46,785 nt of DNA. Origin: CAZFVY01 sp964522665 (lineage in GTDB: Bacteria; Verrucomicrobiota; Verrucomicrobiia; Limisphaerales; CAZFVY01). The notes under the pieces are model-generated. The model made no database searches. It worked only from the letters and a program-made list of their open reading frames with translations, and was not told where the DNA came from. The stretch covers positions 1-46,785 of the forward strand of contig CAZFVY010000053.1 of assembly GCA_964522665.1 (NCBI GenBank), in the 5' to 3' direction. Below are positions 22,670-31,672 of the stretch, piece by piece; within the stretch, counting starts at the first letter, position 1, and the number at the start of each line of letters is the position of its first letter. The translations under genes were made by a program, and so were the position numbers.

Positions 22670-24732
22670 AAGCTCGCTTCTCGAGCTTGGCGCCCTGCCG
22701 GCGGGCCGCTGAATCTGCCGTACTGGCCGCTCTGACATTCGCGGCGGCGATCGCCATTTCCGTGGCGCCTGCCCAGGCGGACGAGCCGGTCAAGGCGGTT
22801 CCTACGCCACCCAGTTCGCAACCCAACCACTACTACGTCGGCGCGCGTCCGCCCTTGCTCCTGAATCCTTTGGTGAAATTGCCGGTCGGGAGCATTCGTC
22901 CCGAAGGCTGGTTGCGCGAACAACTTACCCTGATGGCGGACGGCTTCACCGGCCATCTTCCGGAGTTGAGCCAATGGTGCCAGTTTGAAGGCAGCGCCTG
23001 GATCTCGCCGACGGGTGAAGGCAAGTTCGGCTGGGAGGAACTGCCGTACTGGCTGAAAGGGTTCACTGATCTCGGCTATGTCTTGGGTGACCAACGCATC
23101 ATCGGGGAAGCGAAACGCTGGATCGACGCCATCCTGGCGGGACAGCGCGCGGACGGCTACTTCGGCTCCAAGGATAACCTCGACGCCCTCGATATCTGGC
23201 CCAACATGGCCGCGCTTTACGCCTTGCGGACCTACTACGAAGCTACGGGCGACGACCGGATTCTTACGTTCATGAGCCGCTACTTTAAGTGGCTGACCAC
23301 AGTCCCGCGGGAAAAGTTGCTCCCCGGGAGTTGGCAAAAGATTCGCGGTGGCGACAACCTTGAAAGCATCTATTGGCTCTACAATCACACGGGAGAAAAA
23401 TGGTTGCTCGACTTGGCCACGACCAATCACGATCGCACCGCCGATTGGACGGTCGCCATCCCCACCTGGCACGGCGTCAACCTCACCCAAGGGTTCCGCG
23501 AACCGGCGGAATTCTACCAACAGTCCCATGAGCCGCGCCACCTCAACGCGACCATTCGGAATTACGACGTCATCATGGAACGCTATGGCCAGGTACCGGG
23601 CGGAATGTTCGGCGCCGACGAGAATGCTCGAGAAGGTCGCACCGGTCCACGCCAGGCGGCCGAGACCTGCTCGATGGTCGAGTTCATGTACAGCGACGAA
23701 ATGTTGACCAGCATCACCGGCGATCCAATTTGGGCTGATCGTTGTGAGGAAATCGCGTTCAATTCGTTGCCCGCCTCCATGACTCCAGATTTGAAGGGCT
23801 TGCACTACCTGACCTCGCCAAATCTGATCCAGCTCGACCGGAAAAATAAGGCGCCGATGGTCGAGAACGACGGCGATATGTTCTCGTATAATCCGGCCGA
23901 TTATCGCTGCTGCCAGCACAACGTCGCGTTTGGTTGGCCTTACTTCTCGGAACACCTCTGGATGGCGACCACCGGGAACGGTTTGGCCGCGGTCCTTTAT
24001 GCCCCGAGCGCGGTCACCGCCAAAGTCGGTTCCGGCGCCGAGGTGCGCTTTACCGAAACGACCAGTTATCCGTTCGACGAAACGGTCACCTTCACCTGTT
24101 CGACCAAGAAAACGACCCGGTTCCCATTCTACCTGCGGATTCCAAATTGGTGCAAACAACCCAAATTGACGGTGAATGGTCAGGCTCAAACCGTTCCCCC
24201 GACGCCGAAAGGTTGGCTCGTGGTGAACCGCGCCTGGAAAGATGGCGACCGGGTTCAACTCGAGTTGCCCATGTCCCTCGAAGTCAGCGTCTGGGTGAAG
24301 AATCGATACGCCGTCTCGGTTTCCCGCGGGCCGCTCACCTACTCGCTTAAGATTGGTGAACGCTGGCAGCGCTATGGCGGCACGGATCGTTGGCCCGCGT
24401 TCGAGGTATTTCCCACCACGCCCTGGAACTATGGCTTGATCGTTGACGTCAAAAACCCGGCGGCGAGCCTTGAAGTCGTCAAGTCACAAGCTCCGTTGCC
24501 CGCGCAACCTTTCACCGTGGACCACGCTCCGATTTCTTTGGTTGGCAAAGGCAAACGAATTCCGCAGTGGAAACAGGAAGCCAATGGTTTAATTGGGGAA
24601 TTGCGTCCCGGACCATTCGTTTCCGATGAGCCTGAAGAAACCATCATCTTGATTCCGATGGGTTGCGCCCGGCTCCGCGTCAGCGCGTTTCCACAGATTG
24701 GATTGCCGCCCATCGCGCACGCCTGGCGTTGA
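22666..24732 (+). CDS. Secreted GH127 beta-L-arabinofuranosidase-like protein
   Basis: The 688-residue protein has a signal peptide (hydrophobic AVLAALTFAAAIAISVA, cleavage near PAQA-DE), then an (alpha/alpha)6 barrel and C-terminal beta domains. The family's unusual zinc-cysteine site is visible. E333 and C335 (in AAETCSMVEF) and C415-C416 (in YRCCQHN) correspond to E338, C340, C417 and C418 of Bifidobacterium HypBA1, in which C417 is the nucleophile. E319 or E323 could be the acid/base. The enzyme should release beta-L-arabinofuranose or a related sugar from plant-type glycans in the periplasm or outside the cell. Its start overlaps the preceding floA-operon gene by four bases, an unexpected partner for a glycan hydrolase. 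Confidence 0.88.
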   Translation: MKARFSSLAPCRRAAESAVLAALTFAAAIAISVAPAQADEPVKAVPTPPSSQPNHYYVGARPPLLLNPLVKLPVGSIRPEGWLREQLTLMADGFTGHLPELSQWCQFEGSAWISPTGEGKFGWEELPYWLKGFTDLGYVLGDQRIIGEAKRWIDAILAGQRADGYFGSKDNLDALDIWPNMAALYALRTYYEATGDDRILTFMSRYFKWLTTVPREKLLPGSWQKIRGGDNLESIYWLYNHTGEKWLLDLATTNHDRTADWTVAIPTWHGVNLTQGFREPAEFYQQSHEPRHLNATIRNYDVIMERYGQVPGGMFGADENAREGRTGPRQAAETCSMVEFMYSDEMLTSITGDPIWADRCEEIAFNSLPASMTPDLKGLHYLTSPNLIQLDRKNKAPMVENDGDMFSYNPADYRCCQHNVAFGWPYFSEHLWMATTGNGLAAVLYAPSAVTAKVGSGAEVRFTETTSYPFDETVTFTCSTKKTTRFPFYLRIPNWCKQPKLTVNGQAQTVPPTPKGWLVVNRAWKDGDRVQLELPMSLEVSVWVKNRYAVSVSRGPLTYSLKIGERWQRYGGTDRWPAFEVFPTTPWNYGLIVDVKNPAASLEVVKSQAPLPAQPFTVDHAPISLVGKGKRIPQWKQEANGLIGELRPGPFVSDEPEETIILIPMGCARLRVSAFPQIGLPPIAHAWR

Positions 24733-24768
24733 GCGCGGGCGAGCCAACGGCGGGCCGCAGGGTTCGGT

Positions 24769-25350
24769 CTAGGCGGTCAGAATGCGATCAAACTGCGCGG
24801 CGATGAGTTCGACCTCGCCCTCGGTCCAAATCACCCGGTCGGCCGCCTCCATTTTCTTCGGAACCGGCCATTGGGCGGCGTTTCGTCGGTTGATTTCCTG
24901 ATCGTCCCAACCCCGGGCGCGCAAGCGGATTCGCTGGGATGCCACGGTGCAGGCCACGCAGATCGTTCGATCGAACAACCCGCCCGCGTTGGTCTCAAAA
25001 AGCAACGGGATAACCACCACTCCGACCGCGTAACCGCTCGCCCGCCAGTTTTCCGTTTCCGCCTGCCACGCGGCGCGGATCCGAGGATGAACGATCGCCT
25101 CGAGTTGGCGGCGTTTGACGGGGTCGGCAAAGACGACCCGCGCCAACTCCTGCCGCAGTAATTGGCCGTCGCTGCCGAACACCCCATCGCCGAACGCATT
25201 CCGAATCTCCGCCGCGGCCGGTCGGCCCGGTTCGACGACTTCACGGGCGAGCACGTCGGTGTCAACCACCGGCAAATTCCGCCCGCTCAATAGCTCCACG
25301 GCGGTGGTTTTGCCCATGCCGATGCCGCCGGTGAGTCCGATCAATTGCAT
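24769..25350 (-). CDS. coaE: Dephospho-CoA kinase
   Basis: This enzyme phosphorylates the 3' hydroxyl of dephospho-CoA in the last step of coenzyme A synthesis. The 193-residue protein starts MQLIGLTGGIGMGKTT, with the P-loop at about residues 8-15. DTDVLAREVVEPG provides the catalytic Asp region; LEAIVHPRIR, VVIPLLFE and the lid (QRIRLRARGWDDQEINRR) follow. The gene starts only 12 bases after the stop of a large secreted-protein gene on the same strand, so it may be read from that gene's promoter. That is an odd pairing of housekeeping and extracellular functions. Confidence 0.96.
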   Translation of the reverse strand: MQLIGLTGGIGMGKTTAVELLSGRNLPVVDTDVLAREVVEPGRPAAAEIRNAFGDGVFGSDGQLLRQELARVVFADPVKRRQLEAIVHPRIRAAWQAETENWRASGYAVGVVVIPLLFETNAGGLFDRTICVACTVASQRIRLRARGWDDQEINRRNAAQWPVPKKMEAADRVIWTEGEVELIAAQFDRILTA

Positions 25351-25362
25351 TCTTTTCCAACT

Positions 25363-27756
25363 TTATCGGGCGAGACTTCGGTAAAACCGCATCGGAAACG
25401 CCGTCGCCTGGGTGTCCACCAGAAAAAAGACGCCGTTGGTGATCGTGTTGGTGGCGAGGGCCGACCAGGTGGACAGGTCACTCGAATACTGGATGACGTA
25501 ACCGCGCCCTTCCTGGCCTACCGCGCCGAGTTGGTTCAGGCCGTTCGGCAGATGAACGATCGACAGTTTCGCCGCCGCGCTCGCGTCGGGCGGATTGACC
25601 GGCACCAGCAGATTATCGATGAACGCCGCGTCCAAGCCGGCGCTGAAATTGGCATCCTTCACATAGCGCCACTCAAGCGTATTGAGGCCCGCCGGTACCA
25701 AAAACTGAAAGGTTTGCCAATCGACTTCACCCGAAGAAAAGCGCAACGGCAGTTGCACCCCGTTCAAAAAGAATTCCAACTGATCGTAGCCCAACTCCGA
25801 ACTGATTCGATAATCGAACGCGGCCGGTCCCGCGAACATATTCTCCGTCAAGATCAACGAAGTCTGTTGGCCGTCACCAATCAGCCCGGAACGCGCGGCG
25901 AACCGACCACTATGGCTGACGGCAGATTGAACCACCCACGGCGCCGCGCCGCTCGTCGTCCAAGGCAGTTTGCTCAAATTGCCCGTTTCAAAATCGTCCG
26001 TATAACTGACGACGACAAAGTTCGCGGTGAGCGAATAATTCTGCGTCATTACGAGGCCAATCGGGTTTTCGGCGCTGAGGAACCCGTTTTGGTCACTCCA
26101 CGAGGAAAAGGCGAAGTTTTTCTGCGGCACGGCCGTCAGGTAAACCGTCGAGCCAGCCTCGAAGACACCGCCCGGCGGCGAGACCGACCCGCCCAGCGGC
26201 GTCGGAATGCTAATGCTGAAATAGGTCACGGTCGTCACGAAAGCCCAGGTGAATTCCACCGACCCGGTCTGGCCGCCGTACCCGTCAAGAGCAATCGAGT
26301 AAACCCCGTTGGCGGCGACGTTCGCGGTGACCTGGCTCCCAAGCGCGCCGGTAACCGCGTCGTCGTTGCCGGCGACCAACGTCAGATTGCTCACCACGCT
26401 TCCCGTGTAAACCCCGATCAACGTGTCGAAGGTTGAATTCGTCGTCGTGGTGATCGTCAATTGGCCATCGACGGGCGCACGAAACGTGTACCAAATCGAG
26501 TGACCACCGTCGTTGCCGCCGTGATTCGGCTCACCCGGTTCCTTGGTCGCCCGCCCATTGATCGCGTCAATCAGCCCACCGGTGCCGACCAGTTCGATCG
26601 CGTCGGCGAAATTGTCATTTATTGGGTTCACGAAACTCAAGACGATGGTGTTCGTCGGGCCGAAGTTCCCGGCAATATCGACGGCGTACGCCGAAATCAC
26701 ATTCGGCCCCGGGAGCAACGTCACCGGAGCCACCCAAAGATTTGTCCCGGCGTTTATCGGAGGAGCGTTGCCGACGCGGAGGAAAACCGCCGCCACGTCG
26801 GTATCGTCCGGGCGATTATCCTTCGCCACGCCGCCGACAAACACCACGTTAGTCGTGACGACCGAGTCCGCCGCCGGATTCAGAATCGTGACCAACGGCC
26901 CATTCGTATCCGGGTGTCCGCCCGGGACGACGCGGAGGCGGATGTTTCCTGCCCCATTGGTGTCGTAGCCGGCGATGGCAATGCGGTAGGTCGCCCCGGC
27001 GTCGGCGCTGAAGACGACGTTCGCTTTCAGATGGTCGACGACGTCATTGGTGGAAGCCGCCACGAGGCTTAACTTGCCGACGTCCGTCCCTCGGTAGATC
27101 GCCAAAACCGGGTTGAATGAACTGCCGGCCAAATCGATTAAGACATTCGTCGTAAAGGGGGTTGACCATTCCCACCAAACTGATAGATCGGCCGTCGCTA
27201 CTCCGGCCGGAAGCGGCTCGCCCGCCTCAAGGGAGGCGTAATTATTCGTGGCTTTGATGATCCCGCCAACCGAAGGAATCTTGAAGGCGTTCGTAAAATT
27301 ATCGTTTTCCGGCCGGGCGACCAAATTGAAAACATTGGTCGTCATGTTTGTAATGACCAGGGGTGGAACGTTGGTGTCGTTCGGATCAAGCCCCGTCGTG
27401 ACGAATTTTACCGGTAGATTCGTGCCCCAATCTTTCAGGAAGGGCGCGATCAGCCGTCCACTGAATGTGCCGTCGCCAGAGGTCGCGTCCGGCGGGACGC
27501 CGCCGTCGTTAAATCGAATCGTACTGGTGTTTGTCCCAAACACAAAAGAGCCACTCACCACGAGATTGGTCAGGTTGGTCGCGCCCGCCACCGTCACGAA
27601 AACCGAATTAGTCGTGAGCGAGATGATCGTGGCGCCGGTCGGCGGCGAAATCGCAACGCTTATGCTGGTAATCGGCGGTGGCGGGGCGTTTTGCGCGAGG
27701 GCGCGCGAGGCGAGCGCAAATAGCAGAATGAGAAAGCGAGAGAGATTGATTTTCAT
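25363..27756 (-). CDS. Large secreted multidomain protein, paralogue of the neighbouring subtilase without the protease
   Basis: The 797-residue protein has a signal peptide (LILLFALASRALAQN). The visible modules, in order, are: a choice-of-anchor-X-like domain (FNDGGVPPDATSGDGTFSGR); a pre-peptidase-like domain starting ENDNFTNAFKI; an Ig-like segment around NVVFVGGVAKDN to AVDIAGNFGPTN; a second pre-peptidase-like domain (INDNFADAIELVG to STFDTLIGVYTG); an InlB-B-type repeat (KNFAFSSWSDQNG); a domain starting DDFETGNLSKLPWTTSG; and a C-terminal module (GRGYVIQYSSDLSTW to MRFYRSLAR). The same modules in the same order form the C-terminal two thirds of the adjacent subtilase, so the two arose by duplication. 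There is no catalytic domain, so it may be an adhesin or structural surface protein. A TAATAT at 27781-27786 could be its -10. coaE starts 12 bases downstream. Confidence 0.82.
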   Translation of the reverse strand: MKINLSRFLILLFALASRALAQNAPPPPITSISVAISPPTGATIISLTTNSVFVTVAGATNLTNLVVSGSFVFGTNTSTIRFNDGGVPPDATSGDGTFSGRLIAPFLKDWGTNLPVKFVTTGLDPNDTNVPPLVITNMTTNVFNLVARPENDNFTNAFKIPSVGGIIKATNNYASLEAGEPLPAGVATADLSVWWEWSTPFTTNVLIDLAGSSFNPVLAIYRGTDVGKLSLVAASTNDVVDHLKANVVFSADAGATYRIAIAGYDTNGAGNIRLRVVPGGHPDTNGPLVTILNPAADSVVTTNVVFVGGVAKDNRPDDTDVAAVFLRVGNAPPINAGTNLWVAPVTLLPGPNVISAYAVDIAGNFGPTNTIVLSFVNPINDNFADAIELVGTGGLIDAINGRATKEPGEPNHGGNDGGHSIWYTFRAPVDGQLTITTTTNSTFDTLIGVYTGSVVSNLTLVAGNDDAVTGALGSQVTANVAANGVYSIALDGYGGQTGSVEFTWAFVTTVTYFSISIPTPLGGSVSPPGGVFEAGSTVYLTAVPQKNFAFSSWSDQNGFLSAENPIGLVMTQNYSLTANFVVVSYTDDFETGNLSKLPWTTSGAAPWVVQSAVSHSGRFAARSGLIGDGQQTSLILTENMFAGPAAFDYRISSELGYDQLEFFLNGVQLPLRFSSGEVDWQTFQFLVPAGLNTLEWRYVKDANFSAGLDAAFIDNLLVPVNPPDASAAAKLSIVHLPNGLNQLGAVGQEGRGYVIQYSSDLSTWSALATNTITNGVFFLVDTQATAFPMRFYRSLAR

Positions 27757-28008
27757 CGGTGAAGGGATCAGGTCAATTGAATATTACCCCAATGCGGGAT
27801 AATTGCCACCCCAACTCGATTAAAACTCCCACCGGCTTGGACTGCTCCCACTAGAAAGTGAACAGCCCCAAAGCCGATTAAAGCCTAAGGAACGGGCGGG
27901 TTTACGCCTTGAACTTAAGCAGTCCCGGCGCCAACCCGTCTCGCCCCACCCCTGTCCGTCGAGCAATCGCCGCTTGCATGAATTTCACGCATTCGGCGTC
28001 AATTTCAC

Positions 28009-31000
28009 TCACTGATTTCCCGGAACGACCGCACGGTAGAAGCGCAACGCCTTCCCGGCGGCGTCGGGATCGACGAATTGGATGATGCCGTCCACCGCCA
28101 AGTTGGTCGAGATCGACTGCCACTGGGTAAGATTATCCGATGCCTGAATGAGGTACTGTTGGCCCGGCTGGCCGGTTACCCGGATGCTCAGTCCGCCGTC
28201 GGCCGAGATGCTCAATCCCAAATGCGCCGCGCTGGAAGGACCGACCGGGACGATCAACGGCAGGTCCACGTTGTCAATGAACGCGGCGTCAAGTCCCGCC
28301 GAATTCAACGGGTCTTTGCGGTACCGCCACTCCATGGTGTTCAATCCATCCAACACCCCGAAGGCGTACGTTGACCACGCAACCTCCCCGGACCAGCGGT
28401 TAATCAAAGTGCCATTGACGTAGAATTCGAGAAAGTCCCAGCCGTTCTCGGAGCTAACCCGGTAATCGAACGCGCCCACTCCCGCCCTCATTTTCGCCGT
28501 CAGAAAGAGTGAACTGGTCTGCGAGTCGCCGATCACGCCGGATCGCGCCGCGAATTTGCCACCATTGACCACGTTGGTTTGCACGAACCACGGCTTATCT
28601 CCGCCGGTCGTCCAGGCCAACTTCGACAAGTTGCCCGTCTCAAAATCATCCGAGAACTGATGCGCGATGAACTGAGGCGTCAGAGTCATGTTCCCATGCA
28701 CGACGACCGATAGCGGGTTGTCAAACGAGGAAACGCTTCCACTCCAACTCCCAAAATCGAAATTCTGATTGGGAATCGCAGTGACCACCACCGTGGTGTT
28801 GTTTGAAAACAGCCCCGAGGTAGGCGTGGCGGTCCCTCCCAGCCCACTCGCGACCGTCAGCGTGTACAACGTGGCCGGCGTGAACGAATATGTCAGCGAG
28901 ATTTTCCCGGAGACGCCGTTGTACCCGTCCACCGCGATCCAGTAGGTCTGACCGCCCCGAATTCCTTGAGTGATCTTGCTGAAACCCGATCCCGGAAACG
29001 CGTCGTCGTTGCTCCCGATTGTCGTCAAGGCGCCAACCTGCGTCCCCGTGTAAATGCCGAGGAGCGTGTCAAACGACGAGTTGGTCGTACTTAGGAATAG
29101 CACCCCGTCAACGGGCGCCTTAAATGACCACCAGACCGATTTCCCGCCGACGTTCCCGGCATGAGCCGGTTCATTGAATTCTTTCGTCGCGTTCGTGTTG
29201 CTGCCCGAGACGACCCCATTCGTTCCCACCAGCGCGGTCGCATTCACGAACAGATCGTTCGGAGCGTTTCCGGGTTGATAATAAAGCGAGATCGAGTGTG
29301 GCAGGGATGTATTTCCCGCGAAGTCAATGGCGGACACTTGAATCGTATTGGTGCCCGCCGCCAGCAGGATTCCGCTATACCAGTTGGTCGTGCCGAACGC
29401 CGTCTTGCTGATCTGATTATTGACCTTGACCAAAACCGCGCTGACGCCCGAAGCGTTGGGTTGCGGGTCGATGGCGGTGCCACCAACCTGGATAACCGCG
29501 TTGGTGACCGAAGTGCCGCTGATGTTCGTAATGGTTACCACCGGGGCAATACCGTCGGGCTGGCCGCCCGGTTCAACGCGCAAACGAATTGATCCGACCT
29601 GGTTGGCGGAAGCCCCGGCTATGGCGATGTGATAAGTCGTCGCCGCCGTGGCCGGAAAGATAAGGTATCCCTGTTTCTTGCTCCCCACGTCATCCACGGC
29701 CGCAATCTTGGTGAGCTTGTTGACGGTGTTACCGGTATAGACCCCGATAACGGTGTCAAAAGTACTTCCCGCCGTATCAACCAAAACATTTGCGTCAACC
29801 GAGCTCGAATAGTTCCACCAAAGCGACGCCACCGATGGGGTGTTCGCGTGCATCGGCTCGCCGACCTCCGTAGTCGCGAACTTATTGTTGGAGGTGATCG
29901 GAACACCGGCCGTACCCTGAGCCGGAATCTTCGTCGCGTTCACGAACAGGTCGTTCGGGGGAGGCGGCGTCAGCGTATAGACAATCGTGTTCGTGACGCC
30001 CACTTCCGGCGCGGGCGCCGTCGCGATCAAGGTCAGCGTGATGGAGGTCGCGTTGGTCGGGAGCTGGATCGCCGCCGAATAAATATTGTCGCCCGCCGTC
30101 GCGTCCGGAGCCTTGCCGTCATTTTTGAAGATGATGTTGGTCGGGCCATTTCCCAGGGCGCCGGTGACCGTGGCGTTCGTCACGCTCAAGAAATCACTCA
30201 CCGCCACAAAGACCGTCGTAGTCGATCCTTGGAGCAGAACTTCCCCGGGGGCCGGCGTGACACTGAGTTTAAGCACGCCATCGGGGTTCGCGGACAGGGC
30301 ATTGAACGCGTTGACGCGCCCGCCCGTCGAGCTGTAGCCCTGCAACGCCGGCACCGGAACGGTCGTGAGAAGAATTCGTTCCCGCACTTCCGTCACGGAC
30401 GCATTGGTGTACTTGGAGAGAATCAAGGCCGCGACACCGGTCACGTGCGGCGTCGCCATGCTCGTGCCTTCGAAGACGTCATACGAATTGTCGGCGTCCG
30501 CGGTGGAAGAGAAAATCTCAACCCCCGGCGCTCCCAGGTGAACGTTGGTGAGACCGTAGTTCGAGAAGAAGGCGAGATTGTCCGCGCGATCCAACGCCGC
30601 CACCGCGATGATGTTGTCCAGATGGTAGGAGGCAGGATAAGACGGCGCCGTGTCGTTGTTATTCGCGTCATTCCCCGCCGCGGCCACGAATAGCACGCCG
30701 TTCGTCCGCGCGGCGTTGATGGAATCGAAAAGCGACTGCTCGAACGGACCGCCACCCCAGCTATTGTTCAAGACCTTCGCCCCATGTTTGACCGCGAAAT
30801 TGATGCAACTAATGGCGTCGCTCGTCACGCCGGAACCATCGCCGCCCAGGAACTTGCACCCCATCAGTTGGATGTGCCAATTGATCCCCACGTGAGGAAA
30901 GCCATCGTTCGCGCCCGCCCCGATGGTGCCGGAAACGTGCGTGCCGTGATTGTTGTCATCAAACGGATCGCTCGTCCCGTAAACGGCGTTGGTGCCGTAA

Positions 31001-31599
31001 ATAATCGTATTCGTCGAGGTTGGGTCATGCCACATCTGATTCCGCAGTTCCTGATGCGTGTAGCGAATTCCCGTGTCGATGACCGCGACAATGACGTTGG
31101 TCGATCCCGTGGTAATGTCCCACGCGGCGGGAGCGCCAATGTCCGCGCCGACCTTCCCTCCGTTATTGCCCAGGTTGCGCAACCCCCACAGGGTGCCATC
31201 GACATACCGGGTGTCATTCGGGTCCAAATACGCGCGCTGAACGTAATCCGGCTCGACGTATTCGAAGAGGCCGGAATCGCGAAGCGCCGCGATGCGATCC
31301 AATAGCTGCTGCGATTGCACCGCCGGATCGGCGACGGCCGCCGGGGCCAATCCGCCATTACCCTTCACATCCAGGACCACCAAATTGGGCACCAACTCGT
31401 ATCGGCTCGCGACCGTCAGCCCGAGCGTCGAGAGGGTCGTCACGCTGGATTCAACCGTCACGCGATCGGCGTACTTCGCCAGGATTCGCGTCGGGTGGGC
31501 TTCGTACTTGCCCACGGTGATCCACTTGGTCTGCGCCATCACAGCCAAGGCGGACAACCACCACGTGGCAGCGAGCAAAACGATGCGTCTCTTAAACAT
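28009..31599 (-). CDS. Secreted subtilisin-like (S8) protease with long C-terminal stalk
   Basis: The best start is the ATG at 31599 (MFKRRIVLLAA), which gives a signal peptide ending near MAQ and 1196 residues; a GTG ten codons upstream is possible. An inhibitor/I9-like propeptide is followed by the S8 domain with Asp175 (VAVIDTGIR), His218 (NNHGTHVSG), oxyanion Asn310 (AAAGN) and Ser380 (GTSMATPHVTG), all intact. Beyond about residue 460, the protein has an anchor-X-like domain, two pre-peptidase-like domains with an Ig-like segment between them, an InlB-type repeat, a DDFETGNLSKLAW domain, and a C-terminal module (GQQYLIQASDNLTQW to RFYRAVVPGNQ). It is presumably exported and displayed or released. 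A TTGACA at 31634-31639 lies upstream, overlapped by an imperfect inverted repeat (31619-31640), but no -10 is well spaced. Confidence 0.9.
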   Translation of the reverse strand: MFKRRIVLLAATWWLSALAVMAQTKWITVGKYEAHPTRILAKYADRVTVESSVTTLSTLGLTVASRYELVPNLVVLDVKGNGGLAPAAVADPAVQSQQLLDRIAALRDSGLFEYVEPDYVQRAYLDPNDTRYVDGTLWGLRNLGNNGGKVGADIGAPAAWDITTGSTNVIVAVIDTGIRYTHQELRNQMWHDPTSTNTIIYGTNAVYGTSDPFDDNNHGTHVSGTIGAGANDGFPHVGINWHIQLMGCKFLGGDGSGVTSDAISCINFAVKHGAKVLNNSWGGGPFEQSLFDSINAARTNGVLFVAAAGNDANNNDTAPSYPASYHLDNIIAVAALDRADNLAFFSNYGLTNVHLGAPGVEIFSSTADADNSYDVFEGTSMATPHVTGVAALILSKYTNASVTEVRERILLTTVPVPALQGYSSTGGRVNAFNALSANPDGVLKLSVTPAPGEVLLQGSTTTVFVAVSDFLSVTNATVTGALGNGPTNIIFKNDGKAPDATAGDNIYSAAIQLPTNATSITLTLIATAPAPEVGVTNTIVYTLTPPPPNDLFVNATKIPAQGTAGVPITSNNKFATTEVGEPMHANTPSVASLWWNYSSSVDANVLVDTAGSTFDTVIGVYTGNTVNKLTKIAAVDDVGSKKQGYLIFPATAATTYHIAIAGASANQVGSIRLRVEPGGQPDGIAPVVTITNISGTSVTNAVIQVGGTAIDPQPNASGVSAVLVKVNNQISKTAFGTTNWYSGILLAAGTNTIQVSAIDFAGNTSLPHSISLYYQPGNAPNDLFVNATALVGTNGVVSGSNTNATKEFNEPAHAGNVGGKSVWWSFKAPVDGVLFLSTTNSSFDTLLGIYTGTQVGALTTIGSNDDAFPGSGFSKITQGIRGGQTYWIAVDGYNGVSGKISLTYSFTPATLYTLTVASGLGGTATPTSGLFSNNTTVVVTAIPNQNFDFGSWSGSVSSFDNPLSVVVHGNMTLTPQFIAHQFSDDFETGNLSKLAWTTGGDKPWFVQTNVVNGGKFAARSGVIGDSQTSSLFLTAKMRAGVGAFDYRVSSENGWDFLEFYVNGTLINRWSGEVAWSTYAFGVLDGLNTMEWRYRKDPLNSAGLDAAFIDNVDLPLIVPVGPSSAAHLGLSISADGGLSIRVTGQPGQQYLIQASDNLTQWQSISTNLAVDGIIQFVDPDAAGKALRFYRAVVPGNQ

Positions 31600-31672
31600 A
31601 TTAGCTTTTAAACCGGAGGTTACACCCACGCGGTGTCAACGGGCTGCGACCCCATTTGGCCAGCCTTACCTG

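Noticed and set aside
22435..24258. 607-codon open frame antisense to the GH127 gene
   Set aside because: High-GC codon use leaves antisense frames open; the plus-strand product has full family motifs including the zinc-cysteine site, and the antisense peptide resembles nothing.
25345..30693. Long plus-strand frames (363 and 354 codons, plus shorter ones) opposite the secreted proteins
   Set aside because: Arg-rich antisense shadows with no domain, signal peptide or start context.
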